A stretch of DNA of 64,000 bases, from contig NZ_JBMPIX010000012.1 in assembly GCF_049341065.1 (NCBI RefSeq), forward strand, positions 1 to 64,000. Reading direction: 5' to 3'. The DNA comes from Pacificoceanicola sp049341065 (GTDB lineage: Bacteria; Pseudomonadota; Alphaproteobacteria; Rhodobacterales; Rhodobacteraceae). The notes beneath the pieces are model-generated. The model ran no database searches, had not been told where the DNA came from, and saw only the letters and a program-made list of their open reading frames with translations. This document shows, piece by piece, positions 24,018 through 33,604 of this stretch. Made by a program: the position numbers and the translations under genes. Within the stretch, counting starts at the first letter, position 1; each line of letters starts with the position of its first letter.

Positions 24018-24902
24018 CTATGTGATGACGGCATCCGCAGACCTGCCAGCGACATGGCCCGCGGCAGACAGGTTCGCGGCCAAGACGGCATCGCCGAAGG
24101 CCGCCCCCTGCGCGCAGCCCGAGATCAGCTTTCCAATGAAATGATCCCCTGCCCCGTGGGTTGAAACGACTGTAACGCGCTGGCCCGGGATCGCTCCTGC
24201 TTCGCCTGACCCGTCGTAGGCAACACCACTGGCGCCCGCTGTCACGATGACTTGCTCAAATCGCTCTCTCAGCTTTGCAGCGGCCACCTGCGCACCAGAG
24301 AGACTGTCGACCACTGTGCCGCACATCGCCTCGGCCTCGATCGCATTGACCACCAGAATATCAACGTTTCTCAACAACGCCTCGCTCATGTCGCGATAGG
24401 GGGCTGCGTTCAGGCAAACCACAACGCCTTTTTCGCGGCCAATCCGCGCCGCTGCGATGTTCACCGCCTCAGGAATCTCGTTCTGCAGGATCAGATACCC
24501 GGCGTCTTTCCAAAGCCTTTCGTCGTCCAGCACAGCAGGGTCGAGCGCCAGATTAGCCCCCGAAACAATGACCGCCCCGTAATCTCCGCTGGCATCACTG
24601 ATCGCAACGCTCATACCAGTCCCGACACCGTCGATGCGCGAGATGAAATCGGTCTCGACCCCGGTTTCCGCCAGATGCGTCATGGCAAATGTTGCCAGAT
24701 CATCCTTTCCCACCGCCGAGACAAGCCGCGTTCGGACGCCGTTTTCCGCCACCGAAACAGCCTGATTGCCGCCCTTCCCGCCGAATTTCGGACGCCATGA
24801 GAACCCTGTCACGGTCTCACCGGCCCCTGGACGATGCGGAGCGTCAACAAAGATGTCGTAGTGAATGGAACCAACAACGACGACGACTGAGGAACTGGAC
24901 AT
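24018..24902 (-). CDS. PfkB-family carbohydrate kinase (ribokinase-like)
   Basis: A 294-aa sugar kinase. The N-terminal substrate pattern is GSIHYDIFVDAP and KFGGKGGNQA, and the C-terminal PfkB signature is STHGAGDHFIGKL, whose Asp is the catalytic base near residue 254. The usual TGAGD is changed to HGAGD and the following Ser/Ala to His. It lies 9 bases downstream of the RpiR regulator gene on the same strand, so the two are one unit. The substrate is not known; the surrounding isomerase and reductase suggest a pentose or polyol. Confidence 0.85.
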   Translation of the reverse strand: MSSSSVVVVVGSIHYDIFVDAPHRPGAGETVTGFSWRPKFGGKGGNQAVSVAENGVRTRLVSAVGKDDLATFAMTHLAETGVETDFISRIDGVGTGMSVAISDASGDYGAVIVSGANLALDPAVLDDERLWKDAGYLILQNEIPEAVNIAAARIGREKGVVVCLNAAPYRDMSEALLRNVDILVVNAIEAEAMCGTVVDSLSGAQVAAAKLRERFEQVIVTAGASGVAYDGSGEAGAIPGQRVTVVSTHGAGDHFIGKLISGCAQGAAFGDAVLAANLSAAGHVAGRSADAVIT

Positions 24903-24911
24903 GCGTGGCTC

Positions 24912-25769
24912 CTATTTCTTTCGCTTTGCGACGACCGACGCCATCGTCATCGACAATTGCGTTTCGGCTTGGGCAAAATCGCGCTGCGCGACCCCAACAA
25001 AGACCGAGTCCATGATGCAAAGCTGCGCAATCCGGGCAGCCGCGTTTTCGCCAAGCAGCGGAGAGCCCTGCGCCGTTGAGCACAGCGTCACGTCCGCCAT
25101 TTGCGCGACGGGCGAGCCTGCGTAGTTGGTCAGAGCGATCACGCCCGCGCCGTTTTGCCGTGCCAGCGCCGCCGCTTCGATCACGGCGGTTGTCGCGCCG
25201 GAATGGCTGATGGCGACGACAACATCCTCTGGGCCCAGCAATGAGGCCGACATTATCATCATATGCGTGTCGTCATAAACGCTGCTGCGCAAACCAATCC
25301 TGAGAAACTTGTGAGACACGTCCCGTGCAATCTGGGCAGACCCGCCAAGGCCATAGAACTCACGGTTGCGCGCGCCATGCAGCAAATCCGCCGCGCGATC
25401 GAAGGCGTCCATGTCGATGATCGACATCGTCTCTTCCAAGGCCTGCATGGCGGTGTTGAACACCTTCTTGACGATATCGGCGGAGCTGTCTTCCGGCGAT
25501 ATCTCGGCATGCATGGCTGCGACGTCCGACTGCCGGTAGGACACGAGGGCCGCGCGAAACTCGCGAAAGCCGTTGAAGCCAAGTTTCTTGGCGATTTTCA
25601 CGATCATCGCGTCCGAGACGCCAGCATCGTCGGCAACCTCACGAATGGAGGTCGTCAGATCAAGTTGCGAACGTCCCGTGATGGTGTCGATCACACGCGC
25701 TTCGAGCGGCGTCATCAGCGGCATCTTCATCCGCACCTGAGCGCCCACAGTCCGAGGGTCTATGTTCAT
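24912..25769 (-). CDS. RpiR/MurR-family regulator (HTH + SIS)
   Basis: A 285-aa regulator. The N-terminal HTH_6 domain covers about residues 15-90 (SIREVADDAGVSDAMIVKIAKKLGFNGF). The SIS sugar-phosphate-binding domain follows, with GLGGSAQIARDVSHKFLRIG and AISHSGATTAVIEAA. Members sense sugar phosphates and usually repress the neighbouring catabolic operon. It is co-oriented with the PfkB kinase gene downstream and the isomerase gene upstream. The ATG at 25769 follows AGAGGA. Confidence 0.9.
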   Translation of the reverse strand: MNIDPRTVGAQVRMKMPLMTPLEARVIDTITGRSQLDLTTSIREVADDAGVSDAMIVKIAKKLGFNGFREFRAALVSYRQSDVAAMHAEISPEDSSADIVKKVFNTAMQALEETMSIIDMDAFDRAADLLHGARNREFYGLGGSAQIARDVSHKFLRIGLRSSVYDDTHMMIMSASLLGPEDVVVAISHSGATTAVIEAAALARQNGAGVIALTNYAGSPVAQMADVTLCSTAQGSPLLGENAAARIAQLCIMDSVFVGVAQRDFAQAETQLSMTMASVVAKRKK

Positions 25770-25880
25770 GGTCCTCTGATCCCTCCGATGGGGGCCGCGT
25801 TGTTTGGATTATGCCCCCGAGAACAGGGCAGCCATCCCAAGCGTCCCCGCTTCACAAGCGCAGACAAACTCATAAACTCT

Positions 25881-26858
25881 TTAGTCACCTGCCAGAAGTT
25901 TTTGCACCACCCTTTGCGACAAAGGTGAGTTCTGTGTCTCAATGGCCGAGCGCAACTCGTTGCTCGCCTCGACCTTATCGGCGAGCGCCATCAACCGCTC
26001 GGTCATTTCGATATTCGCGGCGCATTCTTCGACCGGATCGATCCCCGAGGCATCGGGGAATGTGTCGAAATAGATCACGCCATCGTAGCCGTCCCGCTTG
26101 ATCTGCGCCAACAGTTCCAAGGTCGCCAAGGGATGCACGGAGCCGACCATCAGACCGTCATCCCGCTTGCCGTACCCGTCATTCAGGTGCACCCCCAGCA
26201 ACCGCGACCGGCGGGCGATCAGTGCGGCGGCAAAGGCGGGCATTTCATCGGCATAGAGCACATGTGCGAAATCCAGCGTCACCCCCATATTGTCCAGACC
26301 AACGTCATCAATGGCCAGAAGGGTGGTCGCCACGTCCGGCAAGAGTGCAAAGGCCCGCGGCTCGTTTGGCTTGTATTCTATGGAGACCATGCACTCCGGC
26401 GCATGTGCTGCGACTTCGCGGATACCGTCGATCTCATCCGCCCACATCTTTGCGTAATCGCCCTGAAAGCTGTAATCGAACCCGTCTTGCCCCAGCCAGA
26501 GCGTCATCAGTGGCGCTTCCATTTCAAGCGCGGCGTCGATGCCCCTTTTGGTCAGATCAATCGCCTCGCGTCGGATCGCGGGGTCAGGATGGGTGAACGC
26601 GCCCAGCTTGAAACCGGGGTTGGTGTAATACCGCATAGCCAAGCCGTTGATCTGAAGGCCCATGTCATTGATCTCATCGCGCACCGCTTTGGGATCCTCG
26701 GTGACGTGGTCGGGATAGTTCAGATCGACATGGGTCAGCCCTTTGACCCGCGATGCGCGACGCGCTGTCATCATGGCCGTCGGTTTACCCTTCAAATCCG
26801 GCCATTCCGCCTCGGCCTTCGCTGCGAAGGAATTCAAGCGTGTCGCGAAGCGTGTCAT
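25881..26858 (-). CDS. sugar phosphate isomerase/epimerase (AP-endonuclease-2 TIM barrel)
   Basis: A 325-aa xylose-isomerase-like TIM barrel. Metal-ligand candidates are Glu in VSIEYKPNEPR, Asp in GVTLDFAHVL, His in LLGVHLNDGYGKRDDG and the late YFDTFPDA. The family includes L-rhamnose/D-tagatose-type isomerases and inosose dehydratase. The KRDD segment after HLND resembles sugar isomerases of rhizobial polyol/rhamnose loci. It lies 111 bases upstream of the RpiR gene on the same strand. It does not have the IolE look, so I do not assign it to the inositol pathway. Confidence 0.8.
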   Translation of the reverse strand: MTRFATRLNSFAAKAEAEWPDLKGKPTAMMTARRASRVKGLTHVDLNYPDHVTEDPKAVRDEINDMGLQINGLAMRYYTNPGFKLGAFTHPDPAIRREAIDLTKRGIDAALEMEAPLMTLWLGQDGFDYSFQGDYAKMWADEIDGIREVAAHAPECMVSIEYKPNEPRAFALLPDVATTLLAIDDVGLDNMGVTLDFAHVLYADEMPAFAAALIARRSRLLGVHLNDGYGKRDDGLMVGSVHPLATLELLAQIKRDGYDGVIYFDTFPDASGIDPVEECAANIEMTERLMALADKVEASNELRSAIETQNSPLSQRVVQKLLAGD

Positions 26859-26872
26859 GTAGCTCTCCCACT

Positions 26873-26903
26873 ATTTCTTCACGAAATCGCATATTCTTGT
26901 GAA
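26873..26903 (-). promoter_or_regulatory. inverted repeats before the isomerase gene
   Basis: ATTTC-ttcac-GAAAT (26873-26887) overlaps TTCAC-N16-GTGAA (26878-26903), in the AT-richer leader 15-45 bp before the start. They are plausible operator elements for the nearby RpiR regulator, but are unproven. Confidence 0.35.
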
Positions 26904-26980
26904 TTTTTCAATCGAACTCTGGGCAAGGCAGCTCTACCCGCGCCAAACGCGCCCCTTACTCCAAGACACTCCGTGCAGGA

Positions 26981-28006
26981 TCATGTGGGCGCCGCGTCGT
27001 CCATAAGCCCGGCCGCTTTCAAGTCAGACCAGAGCGCCTGCGGAATGGTGGTCTGGGCCGCCAGGATATTCGACTGCATTTCGCTCTGCCCCTGCCCCCC
27101 CGGAATGACGGACAGGACAGCCGGATGCCGAAGTGGAAACTGGAAAGCCGCATCGACCAGTCTGATCCCGTGATTTTCACAGATCGCCTGTATCTTGCCG
27201 ACCCGGTCGCGGATCTCCGGAGGGGCGATTTCGTAGTTGAAATGGGCACCTTCTATTGGTCCCGTCGCAAGGATGCCGGAATTGTAGGGGCCGCCGATCA
27301 CCACCCCGATGCCGCGCGCCTCGCACAGCGGAAGGAAGGTTTTCAGCGCCTCCTGCTCTAGCAAGGTATAGCGGCCTGCCAACAGGAAGATGTCGAAATC
27401 TCCGCGTTCGGCCAGCCATTGGCAAGGCTCCCATTCGTTGACACCCGCGCCAAAGGCACCGATGACCCCCTGCTCGCGCAACTCGAGCAGAGCGCGATAG
27501 CCGCCTTCCATCAGTTCGGCCAGTTTGGTGTCCAGCACGCTCTGACTGCCGTGGTTGGCAATGTCGATGTCATGGGCAAACAACATATCGACCCGATCCA
27601 CGCCCAAGCGTTCCAGCGAAAATTCAAGTGAACGCATCACGCCGTCATAGCTATAATCGTAGATCTCGCGCCGGTTCGGGACGTCGAACCATTTGCCGAT
27701 GCCATCGCGCGTTTCCGCAGTCGCGGGGGCCAGAAGACGGCCGATCTTGGTCGACAGCACGTAGTCTTCGCGCGGCTTGTCGCGCAAAAAGCGGTTCAGC
27801 CGTGTCTCGCTCAGACCGTAGCCATACAGCGGTGCGGTATCAAAATAGCGCAGGCCGTTGTCCCAGGCCATTTGCAGCACCGCATGCGCTTCATCGTCGG
27901 ACACCGCGCGATACAGATTGCCCAGCGGCGCTGTCCCCATCCCGATCTCGGTGAAGGTCAATCCGCCAGAGTTGTGCCGGTCCCAAGTCCTTGTGCGCTG
28001 TTGCAT
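26981..28006 (-). CDS. aldo/keto reductase, aldose 1-dehydrogenase type
   Basis: A 341-aa AKR. The catalytic region is FDTAPLYGYGLSE (Asp56, Tyr61), with a Lys in VLSTKIGR and a His in LFAHDIDI. The C-terminal cofactor loop is VIPGGQGQSEMQSN. The sequence resembles D-threo-aldose/L-fucose 1-dehydrogenase and pyridoxal 4-dehydrogenase groups, which use NAD(P)+ to oxidise sugars. It is divergent from the BtpA gene and upstream of the isomerase, so it probably oxidises the sugar handled by this locus. Confidence 0.85.
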   Translation of the reverse strand: MQQRTRTWDRHNSGGLTFTEIGMGTAPLGNLYRAVSDDEAHAVLQMAWDNGLRYFDTAPLYGYGLSETRLNRFLRDKPREDYVLSTKIGRLLAPATAETRDGIGKWFDVPNRREIYDYSYDGVMRSLEFSLERLGVDRVDMLFAHDIDIANHGSQSVLDTKLAELMEGGYRALLELREQGVIGAFGAGVNEWEPCQWLAERGDFDIFLLAGRYTLLEQEALKTFLPLCEARGIGVVIGGPYNSGILATGPIEGAHFNYEIAPPEIRDRVGKIQAICENHGIRLVDAAFQFPLRHPAVLSVIPGGQGQSEMQSNILAAQTTIPQALWSDLKAAGLMDDAAPT

Positions 28007-28100
28007 CCGATCCCCCTGTTTACGGGCCGAGTGTACACGGAAATTTCTTGGCTTCCATACGTCCCACCACTAGACTTTTTGCGGGAGCGAGGGAGAAATT
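28007..28100. promoter_or_regulatory. divergent promoter between AKR and BtpA/SgcQ operons
   Basis: A 94-bp intergenic region with the 8-bp palindrome GTGTACAC at 28031-28038 followed by GAAATTTC. It must carry both divergent promoters; no clear -35/-10 pair is assigned. Confidence 0.4.
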
Positions 28101-28907
28101 ATGTCGCGATTTTCAAAGACTTTTGGCACCGATCGACCAGCCATCGCCATGGTGCATCTAGGGGCCTTGCCCGGAACGCCGCTGTATGACGCCGACGCCG
28201 GACTCGAGGGGCTGGTTGACGCCGCGCACAGCGATCTCAAGGCGCTGCAAGACGCCGGGTTCGATGCCGTTATGTTTGGCAACGAAAACGACCGGCCTTA
28301 CGAATTCAACGTCGATACAGCCTCGACGGCGACGATGGCCTATGTCATCGGGCGGCTTCAATCCGAAATCACGGTGCCTTTCGGCGTCAACGTCCTGTGG
28401 GATCCCCGGTCCAGCATTGCGCTGGCGGCCGCGACAGGCGCCGCTTTCGTGCGCGAGATCTTTACCGGGACCTATGCGTCAGACATGGGCCCCTGGACAC
28501 CCGACGCAGGCGCCGCACTGCGATATGGCAAACGGCTGGACCGCGGGGACCTGCTGACGCTTTTCAACGTGTCAGCGGAATTTGCCGACAGTCTGGACCG
28601 TCGGCCGCTTGCCGATCGCGCGCGCTCGGCAGTGTTTTCGTCTATTCCCGACGCGGTTCTGGTGTCCGGCGCGATCACCGGTGAAGCGGCGAAGATGGAA
28701 GATCTCGAAGCGGTCAAATCCGCCCTTCCGGCGACGCCCGTTCTGGCCAATACGGGGGTGCGCCATGACACGGTTGCGCAGGTCTTCGGCATCGCCGACG
28801 GCTGCATCGTTGGATCGGCCCTCAAGGTCGATGGCCATACATGGAACGCCGTCGATGCTGATCGCGCGGCGGATTTCATGGCGCGCGTCAGGGCCGCCCG
28901 ATCATGA
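28101..28907 (+). CDS. BtpA/SgcQ-family TIM-barrel protein
   Basis: A 268-aa protein of the BtpA family: IAMVHLGALPGTPLYD at the N-terminus, DAVMFGNENDRPY, FGVNVLWDPR, FVREIFTGTYASDMG and a C-terminal phosphate-binding-like GCIVGSALKVDG. BtpA was linked to photosystem I stability in cyanobacteria, but most bacterial members (SgcQ) lie in sugar operons and probably act as aldolase/lyase-like or nucleoside/sugar enzymes. Its TGA overlaps the start of the M42 gene by 4 bases. The same SgcQ-SgcX pairing is known from the E. coli sgc locus. Confidence 0.8.
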   Translation: MSRFSKTFGTDRPAIAMVHLGALPGTPLYDADAGLEGLVDAAHSDLKALQDAGFDAVMFGNENDRPYEFNVDTASTATMAYVIGRLQSEITVPFGVNVLWDPRSSIALAAATGAAFVREIFTGTYASDMGPWTPDAGAALRYGKRLDRGDLLTLFNVSAEFADSLDRRPLADRARSAVFSSIPDAVLVSGAITGEAAKMEDLEAVKSALPATPVLANTGVRHDTVAQVFGIADGCIVGSALKVDGHTWNAVDADRAADFMARVRAARS

Positions 28908-30004
28908 CACGCAGCATCGCAAAAGACCTTGCCGCGCTGATGATGATCCCTGGCCTGTCCGGCCACGAGGATCGCGTGCGCCGCCATATTGCCACCGAAC
29001 TGGACGCGATGGGCGTGGATAGCCGCGTCGACACCTTGGGCAACCTGATCGCGACCTTTCCGGGAAGTGCTGACGCGCCGTCCGTGATGGTCTTCGCGCA
29101 TATGGACCAGTTGGGGTTTTTCGTACGGAAAATCGAAAATGACGGGCTGATCCGGGTCGAACGGATGGGCGGCGTGCCAGAACGCGCGCTGGCATCGCAA
29201 GCGGTGCTTTTGTGCGTCGAGAACGGGGAAGACGTGCCGGGATTGATCGCCAACAAAGCCCACCACGCCACCACACCGGACGAAAAGTATCATGTCCTGA
29301 AGGCGCCTGAGATTGCCATCGACACCGGGCACGGATCGAAGCAGGCGGTGATGGCAGCCGGTATCGGCATCGGCACGCCGGTTGTCTATCGCCCGCAAGT
29401 CATCGAGTTGGCCGGCCAGTGCATCGCCGGGCCTTCCATTGATGATCGCGCGGGCTGTGCCGTGCTGTTGGATATGGCGCGGCGATTGAAGGACCGCGCG
29501 GACGGCGCCACCGTTCATCTGGTCTTTTCCGTGCAAGAAGAATTCAACCTGCGCGGCGCCATGACAGCGGCCCGCGCACTGGCCCCTGACATTGCCATCC
29601 AGATCGATCTGATGCTGGCCACCGACACCCCGGACATGGCCGATCGGGGCGAGATGAGCCTCGGCGGTGGACCGGGGATGAGCCACTATTCCTTTCATGG
29701 GCGCGGCACGCTGAACGGCGTGATCCCGCATCCTGCCGCGCGGCGTCTGATAAGGGCAGCGGCAGATCGCGTGCAAGTGCCGCTGCAACATTCCGCCCAG
29801 GTCGGCGTGCTGACGGATCTGAGCTATGTCCAGCAACTCGGTGAAGGCGTGATCTGCGTCGATGTCGGGTTTCCCATGCGGTATTCCCATTCCAGCCTCG
29901 AAATGTGCGACCTGAGGGATCTGGAGGCACTGTCGCAACTGCTGGCCTCGGCGCTGGAAATCGTGCCGGGCTTTGATCTGTCGCGCGATGGCGTAGGCGC
30001 ATGA
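28904..30004 (+). CDS. M42-family metallohydrolase (SgcX/FrvX-like)
   Basis: A 366-aa M42 zinc aminopeptidase-like protein. Metal ligands are in VFAHMDQLG (His, Asp), IDDRAGCAVLL (Asp), SVQEEFNLRG (catalytic Glu-Glu), IQIDLMLATDTPD and a late His in FPMRYSHSSLEM. Members next to sugar kinases (SgcX, FrvX) were once called endoglucanases; peptide or deglycase activity is possible. It overlaps both neighbours by 4 bases, so the three genes form one tightly coupled operon. Confidence 0.85.
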   Translation: MTRSIAKDLAALMMIPGLSGHEDRVRRHIATELDAMGVDSRVDTLGNLIATFPGSADAPSVMVFAHMDQLGFFVRKIENDGLIRVERMGGVPERALASQAVLLCVENGEDVPGLIANKAHHATTPDEKYHVLKAPEIAIDTGHGSKQAVMAAGIGIGTPVVYRPQVIELAGQCIAGPSIDDRAGCAVLLDMARRLKDRADGATVHLVFSVQEEFNLRGAMTAARALAPDIAIQIDLMLATDTPDMADRGEMSLGGGPGMSHYSFHGRGTLNGVIPHPAARRLIRAAADRVQVPLQHSAQVGVLTDLSYVQQLGEGVICVDVGFPMRYSHSSLEMCDLRDLEALSQLLASALEIVPGFDLSRDGVGA

Positions 30005-31497
30005 ACTATACCATCGGCATCGACATCGGCACCTATTCCTCGAAGGGGGTGATCGTCGATGCAGGCGGCGCAATCATCGCGACGGCAACCACTCCGCATG
30101 ACATGATCGTCCCTCGCCCGGGGTGGGCGGAACACCGCCCCGATGAAGACTGGTGGGGCGATCTGGTCAAATTGACGGGGCAGCTGCTGGCCACGTCGGG
30201 GCTCGATCCCGCAGACATCCGCTGCGTTGCGACATCGGCAATCGGGCCCTGCATGTTGCCGGTGGATGCCGATGGGCGTCCGCTGATGAATGGCGTGCTT
30301 TATGGTGTAGATACGCGCGCCTCGGACGAAATACGGTGGCTTGACGGGCAGATCGGGCCGGACCGCATCTTTCAACAATGTGGCAATGCCCTGACCTCGC
30401 AATCCGTGGGGCCGAAAATCCTATGGCTGAAACGCCATCGGCCTGAGATCTTTGCGCAGACCGCACGGATCCTTACAGCGACCTCCTACCTGACGTTCAA
30501 ACTGACCGGGGAATACGCGATCGACCACTACACAGCGGCCAACTTCTCGCCGCTCTATGATGTCGAAACGCAGGATTGGACCACGGAACTGACTTCCGAG
30601 ATCGTCGGCAAGGAGATGCTGCCCCGGCTTCTCTGGTCAACGGAAATTGCCGGACAGATCACCGCACAGGCGGCGGCAGAAACCGGTCTTGCCGAGGGCA
30701 CGCCCGTCACCGTCGGCACCATCGACGCTGCCGCCGAGGCGGTCAGCGTGCAGGTGCAAGGCCCCGGTGACATGATGATGATGTATGGGTCGACCATTTT
30801 CATCATTCAGGTCACCCAAGACAGGGTGCGCGATCCGGCGCTGTGGTATGCACCTTGGATAACGCCCGGAACACATGCGTCGATGGCGGGTCTTGCGACT
30901 TCCGGCACTCTGACCCACTGGTTTCGGGATCAGTTCGCCCGCGAGATGGATGGCGATCAGGCCTTTGGCGCTTTGATGAATGAGGCCGCCGCCACGCCGC
31001 CCGGTGCGGGCGGGCTGTTGGCGCTTCCGTATTTCTCGGGTGAGCGCACGCCGATCCATGATCCCGCCGCGCGCGGATGCTTTTTCGGCCTCGATCTGAC
31101 CCACACCCGCGCGCACATGTACCGCGCGCTGATCGAAGGCATCGCCTTTGGCACCGCGCATGTGATCGAAACCTTTGTCAAAGCTGGCGCTACGCCCGAA
31201 AGGATTCTGGCGGTGGGCGGCGGCACGAAAGGCGATCTTTGGATGCAGGCGACATCGGATATCGGGGGCGTGCCGCAGATCGTATGCGACAATACCGTTG
31301 GCGCCTCGTACGGGGATGCCTTTCTGGCGGCCTGCGCCATCGGAACCGCAGAGCCGAATGACATCACGACGTGGAACCCGATTGCACGGCACGTGACGCC
31401 AGAACAGCACCCGGTCTACGCCCGGCAATTCGCCCTGTTCAAAAATCTCTATCTTGCGACAAAGGATATCGCGGCGGAACTCGGCGCAATCAAGTAA
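30001..31497 (+). CDS. FGGY-family carbohydrate kinase
   Basis: A 498-aa kinase of the xylulokinase/glycerol kinase superfamily. The N-terminal phosphate loop is GIDIGTYSSKGVIVD; WAEHRPDEDWW is the typical FGGY pattern; the ATP-binding domain has YGSTIFI and the late GGGTKGDLWMQ. The product would phosphorylate a ketose or polyol. It is last in the BtpA-M42-FGGY operon. The substrate is not deducible from the sequence. Confidence 0.88.
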   Translation: MNYTIGIDIGTYSSKGVIVDAGGAIIATATTPHDMIVPRPGWAEHRPDEDWWGDLVKLTGQLLATSGLDPADIRCVATSAIGPCMLPVDADGRPLMNGVLYGVDTRASDEIRWLDGQIGPDRIFQQCGNALTSQSVGPKILWLKRHRPEIFAQTARILTATSYLTFKLTGEYAIDHYTAANFSPLYDVETQDWTTELTSEIVGKEMLPRLLWSTEIAGQITAQAAAETGLAEGTPVTVGTIDAAAEAVSVQVQGPGDMMMMYGSTIFIIQVTQDRVRDPALWYAPWITPGTHASMAGLATSGTLTHWFRDQFAREMDGDQAFGALMNEAAATPPGAGGLLALPYFSGERTPIHDPAARGCFFGLDLTHTRAHMYRALIEGIAFGTAHVIETFVKAGATPERILAVGGGTKGDLWMQATSDIGGVPQIVCDNTVGASYGDAFLAACAIGTAEPNDITTWNPIARHVTPEQHPVYARQFALFKNLYLATKDIAAELGAIK

Positions 31498-31552
31498 CAG
31501 GGCTTTCGCGCTGTCGGCGATTGGCCGGGGCGCTGATCTATCGCTTTCAGCG

Positions 31553-32470
31553 CTATTTCACCGCACCCGCCGCCATGCCCTTGATAATATACCGCTCAAG
31601 GATGATGCCGATGACGATCAGCGGCAGAATGGCGGCGAAGGACAGCGCGGCCATGGACCACCAGCTGATGCCCTGACTGCCAGTCTGACTTGCCACCATG
31701 ACCGGCAGCGTCTTGGCATTGGTCGAGGTCAGCAGCGCCGCGAAGAAGTATTCGTTCCACGTCAGCACAAGGCTTAGGATAAAGGCCGCCACCATGCCGG
31801 GCAGCGCGATGGGCATGACGATGGTCAGGAATGCGCCCCAGATCGACAGACCGTCCACCATCGCCGCCTCTTCCAACTCGGTCGGGATTGAGCCGAACTG
31901 GTCGCGCATGATCCAGATGACAATCGGCAGGACGGTCAGCGTATAAAGCAGGATCAACCCGATCCGCGTGTCGAGAAGCCCCAGTTCCTTATACAGCACC
32001 AAAAATGGCAGGGCCAAGACGACCGGCGGCAGGATCAACTGCGACAGGAAGAAGAACGAGATGTCTGAATTCTTCATGAAGCCGAACTTGTACTGAAAGC
32101 GCGACAACCCATAGGCCGCGCAACTGCCCAACACGACGGCCAGCAGCGATGCGCTGACCGAGATGATCGTCGAATTCCAGAACCGTTTCAGAAACTCCGC
32201 ACGCACGGTCGATTCCGTGCCGATGGTGTCCGGCGACAGCCCCAAGGACCGGAAACCCAGCCATTTCGGCGTGAAATCCCACCAAGGCACAAGGTTCCCC
32301 TTCATCACGTCGGGCGCGATCTTGAAGCTGGTCGTGATGGTCCAATAGATCGGGAACAGGCAGATGAAGGCCCAGAAGATCAAAATCGCATAGATGCCGA
32401 CCTTGCCCAAAGTGCGACCGGGGCGAAAGCTGCGATCGCTGTCGCCGTCGTGGAAGATTTGTGCGCTCAT
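31553..32470 (-). CDS. sugar ABC transporter permease (MalG-type)
   Basis: A 305-aa CUT1-family permease with six expected membrane helices. The EAA loop is ELEEAAMVDGLSIWGAFLTIVMPIALPG, which docks on the ATPase. It ends in the conserved RYIIKGMAAGAVK. It follows the MalF-type gene by one base and is the last gene of the minus-strand transporter operon. It is convergent with the FGGY kinase gene. Confidence 0.9.
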   Translation of the reverse strand: MSAQIFHDGDSDRSFRPGRTLGKVGIYAILIFWAFICLFPIYWTITTSFKIAPDVMKGNLVPWWDFTPKWLGFRSLGLSPDTIGTESTVRAEFLKRFWNSTIISVSASLLAVVLGSCAAYGLSRFQYKFGFMKNSDISFFFLSQLILPPVVLALPFLVLYKELGLLDTRIGLILLYTLTVLPIVIWIMRDQFGSIPTELEEAAMVDGLSIWGAFLTIVMPIALPGMVAAFILSLVLTWNEYFFAALLTSTNAKTLPVMVASQTGSQGISWWSMAALSFAAILPLIVIGIILERYIIKGMAAGAVK

Positions 32471-32471
32471 C

Positions 32472-33596
32472 TCAATACCTCGGCTTCATCCAGCGATCCG
32501 CCACCTTCATCAGGATCGTCATGGCGATGACAATCACCACGAGATAGACCATGGCCAGCATCGTGCCGTAGCCCACATTCGAGCGGTCCCGGTATTCGCG
32601 GAAGATGAAACTGGTCACCGAATCCGTGGCGCCGCCCGGGCCACCGGCGGTGACATTGATGATGATATCAGCAAGCTTGAGCTTGAAGATGATCCGGATC
32701 AGAACCGCGGTGATCGACACCGGCAGCATCAGCGGAAAGGTGATTTCCCAAAAGCGCCGCCATGCGGGGGCGCCGTCGACCTCGGCCGCTTCGTGCAATT
32801 CCTTCGGGATCGCCTGCAGACCGGCGAGGATCATGATCATCATGAAAGGAATGTAGGTCCATGCGTCCATGATCATAATGGTTGCTCGGGCGATTTCTGG
32901 CGTGCCGAAAAAACTGGGCTGCTCCCATCCCAGATTGCGCAACAGGCGTGCCACGGGGCCAAAGCGGTTTTCCAGCATCGATTTGCCGATCATCCAGCTG
33001 ACAGCAACCGGCGACAACATCAGAGGCAGCAAAAACGCCACCCGAAAGAACTTGCGCGCGCGGATATTGCTGTTCAGCATCAGCGCCAATCCAAAGGCGA
33101 TGGCATATTCCACGACGATGGCCAGCGTGTACCACACCATGTTCAGCATCGCGTTCCAGTAGAACGGATCGCTCCACATCTGCACGATGTTGTCGACACC
33201 GTTGAACTGCCGTCCATTGGGTGAAGCCAGGTTCCAGTCCGACAGCGCAATGCCGACCGAGAATATCAGCGGAAAGACCACCAAGGCGACGACGAACAAG
33301 GCTGCAGGCAGCACGAACAAGGTGCGCTTGCCGCGCTCTCCGTGGATCAGAACCTGCGCCCAGCACAGGCAGATGGCCCAAAGCACAAAGGCGTACAGCG
33401 AGGGGCGCCATGTCTCGAACCCCAACGCGATGGTGCCCTGCTGGTCCAGCCATTGCAAAATTACGGTGACGACCAAAATCGCCAGACTGCCGCGCACAAT
33501 GGTGCGCCCGAATGTTCGCTGTCCGTCAGAGATGTCGTCACGTGTCACGACATGCAGGAATTCACCTTCGCTCAAGCGCCCGCCCCTTTTGCTCAT
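32472..33596 (-). CDS. sugar ABC transporter permease (MalF-type)
   Basis: A 374-aa CUT1 permease, longer than average because of an N-terminal cytoplasmic stretch and two extra hydrophobic segments before the core. The EAA loop is ELHEAAEVDGAPAWRRFWEITFPLMLP. It pairs with the MalG-type permease. A perfect hairpin separates it from the upstream binding-protein gene. Confidence 0.9.
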   Translation of the reverse strand: MSKRGGRLSEGEFLHVVTRDDISDGQRTFGRTIVRGSLAILVVTVILQWLDQQGTIALGFETWRPSLYAFVLWAICLCWAQVLIHGERGKRTLFVLPAALFVVALVVFPLIFSVGIALSDWNLASPNGRQFNGVDNIVQMWSDPFYWNAMLNMVWYTLAIVVEYAIAFGLALMLNSNIRARKFFRVAFLLPLMLSPVAVSWMIGKSMLENRFGPVARLLRNLGWEQPSFFGTPEIARATIMIMDAWTYIPFMMIMILAGLQAIPKELHEAAEVDGAPAWRRFWEITFPLMLPVSITAVLIRIIFKLKLADIIINVTAGGPGGATDSVTSFIFREYRDRSNVGYGTMLAMVYLVVIVIAMTILMKVADRWMKPRY

Positions 33597-33604
33597 GGTG
33601 TGGC

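Noticed and set aside
25881..26858. Assignment of the TIM-barrel isomerase as IolE
   Set aside because: It is 15 kb from the iol operon, lies with an RpiR and sugar kinase genes, and lacks the features I associate with inosose dehydratase.
28472..30073. A 533-codon minus-strand open frame
   Set aside because: It crosses antisense through the BtpA and M42 genes, which overlap and carry family motifs.
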